This document shows positions 17,610 through 24,769 of a DNA stretch of 64,000 nucleotides, piece after piece. The notes under the pieces were generated by a model, which worked only from the letters and a program-made list of their open reading frames with translations, was not told the DNA's origin and searched no databases. The DNA is from Bacillota bacterium (lineage in GTDB: Bacteria > Bacillota > Clostridia > Lachnospirales > Lachnospiraceae), in contig JAEZUM010000079.1 of assembly GCA_023421075.1 (NCBI GenBank), forward strand, positions 30,852 through 94,851, in the 5' to 3' direction. The position numbers and the translations under genes were made by a program. Position 1 is the first letter of the stretch. Each line of letters opens with the position of its first letter.

Positions 17610-17806
17610 ATTTATGATGCATCGGTTATCATGAAGGTAGCCCACAGTAAGAATTACTGTAAGAGAGTATGTCATTTGATTGAAGTGTACGGATAAGTTG
17701 TTAAATTGATTTGATCTTAGAACAGGATAATAAGTGGTAAGTGTAGGGCAGATGATCAATAAGCTATGATTTGTATTGACGAAACTTTAGAATAAAGAAT
17801 TATCGG

Positions 17807-17861
17807 AATCATGAAGATTCGGTCGGCTGAGAACAGCTGCTGTATTTTCATGATTTTTTTT
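17807..17861 (+). terminator. Terminator-like hairpin in the larB leader (possible attenuator)
   Basis: AATCATGAA (17807-17815) pairs with TTCATGATT (17847-17855), followed by a run of T to 17861, about 58 bases before the larB start. The left arm repeats a sequence further up the leader (ATCATGAAG, 17628-17636) that could compete for the right arm. A perfect 7-bp hairpin (17644-17660) lies between. This layout fits regulated termination, but no known riboswitch class is recognised. The 17551-17919 gap contains no gene. Confidence 0.6.
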
Positions 17862-17919
17862 GCGGCCATTGATCGTGGAAGGGCATACTAAATATATTAT
17901 TTCTAGCTGGAGGACGAAG

Positions 17920-18660
17920 ATGGATATTCATAATTTGTTAGAGCAGGTACAAAATAATGAGATGTCAATTACGCAGGCGGAAGAACTGCTGAAGCAATTA
18001 CCTTATGAGGACTTAGGCTTTGCCAAGCTGGATCATCATAGAGAGCTGAGGTCGGGGTTTGGTGAGGTGGTTTTCTGTCAGGGAAAATCCATAGAGCACC
18101 TGGTACGGATATATCAGAGCTTTTACGAGAAGGATATGAACGTACTTGGAACTAGGGCAACCATGGAGCAGTATGAAAAGGTAAAGGAAGTATTACCAAT
18201 GGTACAATATGACAGTCTGTCCCGCATTCTATCCATTCAGACAAGAGATAAGAAAAGAGTGGGAAGTGTAGTGGTATGTACGGGTGGTACCTCGGATATC
18301 CCGGTAGCAGAAGAGGCTGCTCAGACAGCAGAATTCTTCGGAAGTAATGTGACCAGAATCTACGATGTAGGTGTAGCCGGAATCCATCGGCTCTTATCCA
18401 AGGTGGAAGAGATTCGTGAGGCGAATTGTGTGATCGCGGTAGCCGGAATGGAAGGAGCGCTTGGCGGTGTAGTCGCAGGCTTGGTGGATAAGCCGGTCAT
18501 CGCAGTTCCGACCTCCATCGGATATGGTGCGAACTTTGGCGGCTTGTCCGCTCTGTTGACCATGTTGAATTCCTGTGCGGAGGGCTTAGCAGTAGTTAAT
18601 ATTGATAATGGTTTCGGAGCCGGATATATAGCGACTCAGATTAATCGGTTAGGAGTATAA
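17920..18660 (+). CDS. larB: Nickel pincer cofactor biosynthesis protein LarB (pyridinium-3,5-bisthiocarboxylic acid pathway)
   Basis: 246 residues from the ATG at 17920 with CTGGAGGA upstream; an in-frame TTG at 17860 lies inside the terminator hairpin and is rejected. The C-terminal half is a PurE-like AIR-carboxylase domain: VVVCTGGTSDIPVAEEAAQ, YDVGVAGIHRL, VAGMEGALGGVVAGL and PTSIGYGANFGG. LarB carboxylates and hydrolyses nicotinic acid adenine dinucleotide to pyridinium-3,5-dicarboxylate mononucleotide, the first step of the cofactor used by LarA-type racemases and epimerases. The transporter gene starts 3 bases after its stop, so the two are co-transcribed. Confidence 0.95.
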   Translation: MDIHNLLEQVQNNEMSITQAEELLKQLPYEDLGFAKLDHHRELRSGFGEVVFCQGKSIEHLVRIYQSFYEKDMNVLGTRATMEQYEKVKEVLPMVQYDSLSRILSIQTRDKKRVGSVVVCTGGTSDIPVAEEAAQTAEFFGSNVTRIYDVGVAGIHRLLSKVEEIREANCVIAVAGMEGALGGVVAGLVDKPVIAVPTSIGYGANFGGLSALLTMLNSCAEGLAVVNIDNGFGAGYIATQINRLGV

Positions 18661-18663
18661 ATC

Positions 18664-19677
18664 ATGCACATGTCAGATGCGTTACTGTCCGTGGCAGTAG
18701 GAACTACAATGAATGTGGTTTCGACCGGAGCCATAGGCTACAGTGTTTCAAAAATCAAGAAATATGACCTGGAAGAAAATAAAATTCCAATGATGGGTGT
18801 AATGGGCGCCTTTATCTTTGCAGCACAGATGATTAATTTTACGATACCGGTCACTGGATCCAGCGGACACATCGGAGGTGGGATCCTTTTAGCAGCCTTG
18901 CTTGGTCCATATCCGGCTGTGATTACTTTGTCCTGCGTATTATTAATTCAGTGCCTGTTTTTTGCAGATGGCGGGCTACTGGCGTTGGGCTGCAATATTT
19001 TTAATATTGCAATAATCCCCTGCCTCATAGCCTATCCCTTGATTTATAAGAATATCTTAAGAAAAGCGATATCAAGGAGAAGAATTACGATTGCCTCTGT
19101 GGCTGCTGTCGTTATCGGACTACAGCTGGGTGCCTTTGGCGTAGTGGTACAGACCTTGTTATCCGGTATCACGGAGCTTCCTGTCGGTGCCTTTGCTGCA
19201 GTGATGCAACCGATTCATCTAGCCATTGGTATTGTTGAAGGTATCGTTACTGCTGCAGTATTATGCTTTATCTATAATATTCGTAAGGAAATCCTTGAGA
19301 ATGCTCTCGGATTTGGCAACCTTCAAAGAACAACAATGAAAAAATTTTATGTTACGGTCATCTTGGCAACTATCTTAATCGGAGGCGTTCTGTCCTGGTA
19401 TGCTTCTTCCAAGCCGGATGGTTTGGAGTGGTCCATCGGTAAAGTTACGAAGGAGACGGAGATTCAAAATGATACTGCTGTACATGAGACAGCACAGAAG
19501 CTACAGGAAAACACTGCCGTACTTCCTGATTATGCCTTGCAGCAGGATAATACAACAGATGGAAAGCTTGGAACCAGCTTGTCCGGCATCGTCGGAGGGG
19601 GAATTACCCTGGCGATCGCAATGGCTTTCGGTTCCTTGATTATGCTCTATAAGAAATATAGGAAGCGGACGAATTAA
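18664..19677 (+). CDS. larMN: ECF nickel transporter, fused substrate-binding components (LarMN, CbiM/NikMN family)
   Basis: 337 residues. The N-terminus MHMSDALLS matches the metal-binding start of CbiM/NikM proteins, in which the amino terminus and early His bind Ni or Co; it also fixes the start. About six membrane segments of the M domain follow to ~residue 215. A C-terminal N-type part has two membrane segments flanking an outside loop with SSKPDGLEWSIGKV, typical of NikN/CbiN. Between larB and larC/larE the likely substrate is nickel, as for LarMNQO of Lactobacillus. Cobalt cannot be excluded by sequence alone. Confidence 0.9.
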   Translation: MHMSDALLSVAVGTTMNVVSTGAIGYSVSKIKKYDLEENKIPMMGVMGAFIFAAQMINFTIPVTGSSGHIGGGILLAALLGPYPAVITLSCVLLIQCLFFADGGLLALGCNIFNIAIIPCLIAYPLIYKNILRKAISRRRITIASVAAVVIGLQLGAFGVVVQTLLSGITELPVGAFAAVMQPIHLAIGIVEGIVTAAVLCFIYNIRKEILENALGFGNLQRTTMKKFYVTVILATILIGGVLSWYASSKPDGLEWSIGKVTKETEIQNDTAVHETAQKLQENTAVLPDYALQQDNTTDGKLGTSLSGIVGGGITLAIAMAFGSLIMLYKKYRKRTN

Positions 19678-19763
19678 TAGCATGCCATGATGTATGAAAG
19701 TGAACGGCCAATATCGTATTTGGTGAAATATAAGGAATGAAATAAAACCCCAAAAGGATACCT

Positions 19764-20564
19764 ATGTCTAAATTAAAAAAATCAATCAATCGAATTATGT
19801 CCTTAGAGGAACTTACCATACTGGATACGCCGATCCATAGACTGCATCCTGCTATTAAATTGCTGTCTACTGCAATTTATCTTGTCATGGTAATTTCCTT
19901 CGGCAATGAACAGATCAGCGGATTAATTGTATTTTTCTTCTATCCGGTTCTTCTTATGGCACTCGGAGAGATACCACTTAAGTCGTTATTGAGCCGTCTC
20001 CTGATCGCACTACCATTTACCATCTTTGCTGGTATATCTAATTTATTTGTCAGTAGGGAAGTGGTCATGTATTTGGGTGGAGCTGTTATTACAAAAGGAA
20101 TGATTACCTTTGTAGCAATCTTATTAAAAACGTTATTGTCTGTTAGTGCCGTACTGATCTTAATCGCCACGACATCCATGAATGAATTATTATATGGTAT
20201 GCTTTATTTTCATATTCCCACCATCCTGGTGATGCAGATAACTATGACCTTTCGTTATCTTGGCGTACTGCTGGGTGAGGTATCGGTTATGTATCATGCA
20301 TATATCCTCCGTGCCCCGCGTGAAAAGGGAATTAAACTAGCGGATATGGGACCATTTTTGGGGCAACTCATTATCCGAAGCTTTGACCGCGCAGAACGAA
20401 TTTATCAGGCGATGAAATGCCGAGGCTTTGAGGGAGGATTTCATTTCTCAAAGAGGGGGAAGGTCCCGGCTCTACAATGGACCTATCTGGTAATTTTGTG
20501 TGGAATATTACTGTTTCTGCGCTTCTTCAATGTCAGTGAGTTCATAGGGGATCTCATCGTATAA
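19764..20564 (+). CDS. larQ: ECF transporter transmembrane component (LarQ, CbiQ family)
   Basis: 266 residues with AAAGGAT before the ATG. A short cytoplasmic N-terminus (SLEELTILDTPIHRLHPAIKLL) leads into several membrane segments. Near the C-terminal side is the ATPase-coupling stretch AYILRAPREKG followed by SFDRAERIYQAMKCRGFEGG, whose A-x-x-x-R-G form is the CbiQ/EcfT signature. It links the LarMN substrate unit to the LarO ATPase in the membrane. Gene order M-N-Q-O is standard. Confidence 0.92.
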   Translation: MSKLKKSINRIMSLEELTILDTPIHRLHPAIKLLSTAIYLVMVISFGNEQISGLIVFFFYPVLLMALGEIPLKSLLSRLLIALPFTIFAGISNLFVSREVVMYLGGAVITKGMITFVAILLKTLLSVSAVLILIATTSMNELLYGMLYFHIPTILVMQITMTFRYLGVLLGEVSVMYHAYILRAPREKGIKLADMGPFLGQLIIRSFDRAERIYQAMKCRGFEGGFHFSKRGKVPALQWTYLVILCGILLFLRFFNVSEFIGDLIV

Positions 20565-20673
20565 CCCACGGGATTGGAAGTTGGAGTATCTACTGATCGA
20601 CAATCAAAAATAGTTGCAGAACGGATATTGAAACAGAAGAAGTGATTTGTAACAATTTATTGGAGGATAAGAA

Positions 20674-21405
20674 ATGATTAAAATAGATCATCTGAGTGTG
20701 AAATATCAGGATGGGAATCAGGTTATTAACGGGATTGATTTGCGGGTAAAGGACGGAGAGACCATCGGGATCATCGGGGCCAACGGCGCCGGAAAATCAA
20801 CGCTTCTGATGACTATGGTGGGAATACTGTTTCCGGGGGAGGGCTCCATCGAAATAGACGGAGTGCTACTGGATAGAAAGAACTTACGTGAACTTCGTGA
20901 ACGAACGGGTGTCGTGTTTCAGAACCCGGATGATCAACTCTTTATGTCAAATGTCTTTGATGACATTGCCTTTGGACTTCGAAATTATGGCATGCAGGAA
21001 GAGAACGTGAAGCAGAAGATAATGAAAATGATGGAGGAGCTGGGGGTGGAAAAGCTGCAGCATATGAGCTCCCATAAACTTTCCGGAGGAGAGAAGCGAA
21101 TTATAGCAATTGCGACGGTCCTGGTGATGGAACCCTCGGTGGTATTGTTTGATGAGCCTTCTTCCTTTTTGGATCCCAAGACAAGAAGAAGATTAATCCA
21201 TCTGCTGCGAGAACTTAAGATGACAAAGGTGATCGCTACACATGACCTCGATATGGCATTGGAGCTATGCGATCGAATTGTTGTTCTCAAGAAGGGCAAG
21301 GTGTTTGCTGAGGGCAATGCAAAGGATATTCTTACAAACCAAAGTCTTCTTGAAGAGGCAGGACTCGAGTTACCCTTTTGCCTGCAGCGAATTGAGATGA
21401 ATTAA
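20674..21405 (+). CDS. larO: ECF transporter ATP-binding protein (LarO, CbiO family)
   Basis: 243 residues with TTGGAGGA before the ATG. Walker A GANGAGKST (35-43), Q loop VVFQNPDDQLF, ABC signature LSGGEKR (~136-142), Walker B VVLFDEPSSFLDP (~156-168) and switch His in ATHDLDMAL are all intact. The NPDDQLF form is typical of cobalt/nickel and other ECF ATPases. It powers metal import with LarMN and LarQ. In sequence it equals CbiO; the lar name rests on its neighbours. Confidence 0.93.
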   Translation: MIKIDHLSVKYQDGNQVINGIDLRVKDGETIGIIGANGAGKSTLLMTMVGILFPGEGSIEIDGVLLDRKNLRELRERTGVVFQNPDDQLFMSNVFDDIAFGLRNYGMQEENVKQKIMKMMEELGVEKLQHMSSHKLSGGEKRIIAIATVLVMEPSVVLFDEPSSFLDPKTRRRLIHLLRELKMTKVIATHDLDMALELCDRIVVLKKGKVFAEGNAKDILTNQSLLEEAGLELPFCLQRIEMN

Positions 21406-21465
21406 GTATTTTCGTCTGATGCGGTTCAACGATATTTTATTCGAATAATGGAAAGTGAGACAAAT

Positions 21466-23001
21466 ATGAATAATAAGACGTTATACCTGGAGTGTTACTC
21501 CGGGATCAGTGGTGATATGACCGTAGCAGCTTTGCTGGATCTTGGTGCGGATCAGCAAGTATTGCTTGATGGGTTAAAGAGTCTCAAGGTGGAAGGGTAT
21601 CAAATCGCGATTCGTCGTAAGGAGAAGAACAGCATCTCGGCCTGTGATTTTGATGTAATTCTTGATGAAGCGACGAAGGAGCATAAACATGATCATGAGT
21701 TTGAACCTAGCCATGATCATAATCATGATCATACACACAAGCATGATCATGTACCGACAGAGGAACAAAGTCACGAGCATGCTCATAATCACGAGAAGGA
21801 TCATAGTCAAGAGCATGATCATAATTATGAGAAGGATCAAAGTCACGAGCATGAGCATAATCCAGGGCATGTTCATAGACACGAGAATGTTCCTAGCCAC
21901 GAGCATGACCAGAGTCAAGGCAGTCATCATCATAATACTAATGGCATCAGCCATGCGAAAATAAACAGAGGAAAGATAATCACCAATACGCACACACCGA
22001 TACGTTACGGTCATCACGATCATCGTAACCTAAGTATCATAAATGATATCATCGAAGGTTCAGCGATAACGGAGAAGGCGAAAACCATTGCTAAGAGAAT
22101 CTTTTATATCGTTGCGGCTGCGGAAGCCAAGGCGCATGGGAAACCAATTGAAGAAGTACATTTTCACGAGGTAGGTGCTATCGACTCAATCGTAGATATC
22201 GTCGCTGCCGCAATTTGTCTGGATAATTTGAATATAAATGAGGTTGTTGTATCGGAGCTTTATGAAGGAACCGGATTTATTACCTGTCAGCACGGTTTGC
22301 TTCCGATTCCGGTGCCGGCAGTGATTAATATAGCTGCAGAGCATCAGCTGCCGCTTCATATTACAAATGTGAAGGGAGAATTGGTCACTCCAACCGGAGC
22401 TGCGATCGTTGCAGCTATCCGTACTAAGTCTGCTTTGCCGAAGGAAATGAGAGTCCTAAAGATTGGGCTGGGAGCTGGCAAGAGAAGCTATCAGGGTGCC
22501 AGTGGATTGCTTCGAGCTATGTTGATAGAGGATACCACTATCCGTAAAGACAATATTTTATCTGACAGGGTATGGGTTCTTGAGGCTAATATTGATGATT
22601 GTACCGGTGAAGCACTGGCTTATACAACAGAGCTTCTGTTGAAACAGGGTGCAAAGGATGCTTATTATACCCCAATTTATATGAAGAAGAACCGCCCTGC
22701 CTATATGCTTGGTGTAATCTGTGAGGAGGATAAGCTCGAGCAGATGGAAGATATCATCTTTACACATTCAACAACAATCGGAATTCGCAGAACCGAGGCA
22801 CAGAGATCTATGCTTCAAAGGGAACAAAGAGCAGTTCAAACCCCGTTCGGTGAAGCATTGGTAAAAGTTTGTACGTATAAAGAGCAGTACTTTTATTATC
22901 CGGAATATGAAAGTATTAAGAAGCTCAGTGAAGCTGCTGGGGTTGATTATTTGACCATGTATCATAAGGTTCAGAATATAGCATCAACGAGCAAGGAATA
23001 A
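21466..23001 (+). CDS. larC: Nickel pincer cofactor cyclometallase LarC, single continuous frame with His-rich expansion
   Basis: 511 residues from the ATG at 21466 (MNNKTLYLECYSGISGDM, the family's usual start); an in-frame ATG at 21448 has no ribosome binding site. The enzyme inserts nickel into P2TMN in a CTP-dependent reaction to complete the cofactor. In Lactobacillus plantarum LarC is made from two frames by programmed frameshifting, whereas here one frame covers both halves. Residues ~73-186 hold about 33 histidines, built on a 12-residue repeat of the SHEHxHN type. This stretch probably binds or stores nickel, as suggested for the shorter His stretch of known LarC. The C-terminal half (ILSDRVWVLEANIDDCTGE onward) is well conserved. 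Confidence 0.93.
   Translation: MNNKTLYLECYSGISGDMTVAALLDLGADQQVLLDGLKSLKVEGYQIAIRRKEKNSISACDFDVILDEATKEHKHDHEFEPSHDHNHDHTHKHDHVPTEEQSHEHAHNHEKDHSQEHDHNYEKDQSHEHEHNPGHVHRHENVPSHEHDQSQGSHHHNTNGISHAKINRGKIITNTHTPIRYGHHDHRNLSIINDIIEGSAITEKAKTIAKRIFYIVAAAEAKAHGKPIEEVHFHEVGAIDSIVDIVAAAICLDNLNINEVVVSELYEGTGFITCQHGLLPIPVPAVINIAAEHQLPLHITNVKGELVTPTGAAIVAAIRTKSALPKEMRVLKIGLGAGKRSYQGASGLLRAMLIEDTTIRKDNILSDRVWVLEANIDDCTGEALAYTTELLLKQGAKDAYYTPIYMKKNRPAYMLGVICEEDKLEQMEDIIFTHSTTIGIRRTEAQRSMLQREQRAVQTPFGEALVKVCTYKEQYFYYPEYESIKKLSEAAGVDYLTMYHKVQNIASTSKE
21769..21876 (+). repeat. 36-bp tandem repeat inside larC (His-rich region)
   Basis: Three consecutive 36-base units start at 21769, 21805 and 21841, each beginning AGTCACGAGCAT or AGTCAAGAGCAT. 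They encode 12-residue units rich in His (SHEHAHNHEKDH, SQEHDHNYEKDQ, SHEHEHNPGHVH). Related but more diverged CATGATCAT-type repeats flank them (about 21690-21760 and 21880-21930). A multiple of three keeps the frame. Confidence 0.85.
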
Positions 23002-23175
23002 GTGTTCGGATAGAAAAGTAATGGCATTCGATTAATCATATATCAATTAATAATGATAAATTAAGTCAAATCAAACAATTCGTATTAGTTATCTGTTGGG
23101 CTTTATATAACGTATGGAATAATAGAAATTCAGGTAATGTTAAGATGACGTAGAGTGACATCATGGAGGAATATT

Positions 23176-24066
23176 ATGAAACAGAAGGATATAAAAGAAA
23201 GAGACAAGATACGATCATTGGTTGATGAAGGTCAAAATTTAATCACCGAGTCAAATGTATCTGCTTTTCAAAAACTGTCTAATTATTTGGAGCGGCATAT
23301 CGAGGAAGGGATCGGAATCGCTTTCTCCGGTGGGGTCGATAGTAGTCTTTTGCTTAAGCTTGCCTGTGATATCGGTAAGAAAAATGGACAGAAGGTGTTG
23401 GCCATTACCTTTGAAACGAAGCTCCATCCCCATGGAGATCTGGAGGAGGCTAGTGCTATTGCTTTAAGCTTTGGAGCAATACATAAGATAATTGAAGTGG
23501 ATGAATTCGCCGATCCTGAGATTATGTATAATCCGGAAGATCGTTGTTATCGATGCAAGAACCTTTTGTTCCGAACCTTAATCCGCGAGGCGAAGGAAGC
23601 CGGCTTTCATTTCTTAATCGATGGTACAAATTATGATGATCGGAATGCGTATCGCCCCGGTATGAGAGCACTGAAGGAGTTGGGTATTCATAGCCCACTA
23701 TTAGAACTGGAGATTACCAAAGCTACGATTCGTTCCTTAGCAGCCGATCTGTCAATCTCCTCCTCGGATAAGCCATCCGCTCCCTGCTTAGCTACCCGCT
23801 TGCCCTATGGAACCAGACTGGATTTTGATATCCTTGCGAGAATTGATCAGGGAGAACAATACATCAGGACTTTCGGCTTTTACAATGTCCGCCTTCGTCT
23901 ACATGAGGATATATTAAGGATTGAGATCGATATAAAAGACTTTGCTAAATTATTAGAGCACCAGGAATTAATCATCTCAAAATTAAAAGATCTGGGATTT
24001 CTCTATATCACAATGGATCTGGAAGGTTTTCGTTCAGGAAGTATGGATATAAAGATAAATAAGTGA
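23176..24066 (+). CDS. larE: ATP-dependent sulfur transferase LarE
   Basis: 296 residues from the ATG at 23176 with TGGAGGA upstream; an in-frame GTG at 23155 is rejected. The PP-loop SGGVDS is at 51-56. LarE adenylylates the carboxylates of P2CMN and adds sulfur, giving the dithio form used by LarC. L. plantarum LarE sacrifices one Cys (Cys176); its counterpart here is Cys204 in PSAPCLATR. There is also a CxxC pair (Cys124, Cys127 in DRCYRCKN). Three such cysteines are the pattern of the [4Fe-4S]-containing LarE class, which can act catalytically rather than suicidally; that assignment is inference. Confidence 0.93.
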   Translation: MKQKDIKERDKIRSLVDEGQNLITESNVSAFQKLSNYLERHIEEGIGIAFSGGVDSSLLLKLACDIGKKNGQKVLAITFETKLHPHGDLEEASAIALSFGAIHKIIEVDEFADPEIMYNPEDRCYRCKNLLFRTLIREAKEAGFHFLIDGTNYDDRNAYRPGMRALKELGIHSPLLELEITKATIRSLAADLSISSSDKPSAPCLATRLPYGTRLDFDILARIDQGEQYIRTFGFYNVRLRLHEDILRIEIDIKDFAKLLEHQELIISKLKDLGFLYITMDLEGFRSGSMDIKINK

Positions 24067-24140
24067 TTATTACAAAGTTGCATAACTGGATAAATGCAGT
24101 TATGTAGAATTATATAGATGTATGTAAGTGTATGTATATA

Positions 24141-24190
24141 GATATAGAAAGATATAGAAAGATATAGATAGATATAGATAGATATAGATA
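24141..24190. repeat. Five perfect 10-bp tandem units
   Basis: Two copies of GATATAGAAA are followed by three of GATATAGATA, in the non-coding gap after larE. The period is one helical turn and the tract is A/T rich. The rest of the 382-base gap (24067-24448) holds only a weak terminator and the promoter of the next gene. Confidence 0.85.
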
Positions 24191-24218
24191 TTTAGAAACT
24201 ATATAAAAGAAATATTTC

Positions 24219-24270
24219 GGGCTGTTGGTATTGTTCGGAGGTAATCGAATGATATCAGCAGTCTTTCATT
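24219..24270 (+). terminator. Probable terminator of the lar operon
   Basis: GGGCTGTTGGTAT (24219-24231) can pair with ATATCAGCAGTCT (24252-24264) using two or three GU pairs, followed by a T-rich tail. Confidence 0.5.
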
Positions 24271-24387
24271 TTATAACATAGGATGGATTATTTAGCCTTA
24301 TTTCTATCATTTATTAAATATTGAAGATATTAGGTTAGATCCCTTATTTTATAAATATACAAAAAAATACAAATTACTTGCAAAAGG

Positions 24388-24416
24388 TTTACATTCGGAC
24401 ATAAACATAGTATAAT
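24388..24416 (+). promoter_or_regulatory. Strong sigma-A promoter for the zinc-ribbon gene
   Basis: TTTACA (24388-24393), exactly 17 bases, then a consensus TATAAT (24411-24416). It is the best promoter match in the window. Confidence 0.8.
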
Positions 24417-24448
24417 GATGACTAACGACGATTAGGAGAGGTGATAAC

Positions 24449-24679
24449 ATGCTACGCATATATATATGTCCGAACTGTTATAACTTAAGAATGGTATCCA
24501 GAAAGCCGGATGCTATATGCTTCCATTGCGGTGCCGTCCTAGAGCGTTGTGAAGTGAATTATGAGACTTACATGAACATGACAGAAGTAGAACGAAGCGA
24601 ACTAAAAAGCAATTATAGAGCTAGAATGACCGCTTATCATAATCAAATGAATAATGGTTGTCAGGAACAAAAGTTATAA
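24449..24679 (+). CDS. Small zinc-ribbon protein, function unknown
   Basis: 76 residues with AGGAGAGG upstream. Two CxxC knuckles, CPNC (8-11) and CFHC (24-27), make a compact zinc ribbon, followed by a polar helical tail (ERSELKSNYRARMTAYHNQMN). No signal peptide or membrane segment. It is driven by a near-consensus promoter and lies between the lar locus and the polysaccharide locus. It may be a nucleic-acid or protein-binding adaptor. I do not recognise a named family. Confidence 0.7.
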   Translation: MLRIYICPNCYNLRMVSRKPDAICFHCGAVLERCEVNYETYMNMTEVERSELKSNYRARMTAYHNQMNNGCQEQKL

Positions 24680-24769
24680 CAAAGAAGAGCCTCTTTTCAT
24701 AGGACTAGCACTTATGATTTATGGTTCTTTTTGTACGTATAAATATGGATTATTAATGCGAGGGATATT

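Noticed and set aside
17551..17919. Cobalamin riboswitch controlling the CbiM/CbiQ/CbiO-like genes
   Set aside because: No B12-box-like sequence was found, and larB/larC/larE point to nickel rather than cobalamin synthesis.
21574..22023. Minus-strand and alternate plus-strand frames rich in Met/Ile over larC
   Set aside because: They arise from the CATGATCAT-type repeat that encodes histidines; larC clearly uses the other frame.
21466..23001. Programmed frameshift in larC
   Set aside because: A single uninterrupted frame covers both LarC1 and LarC2 regions.
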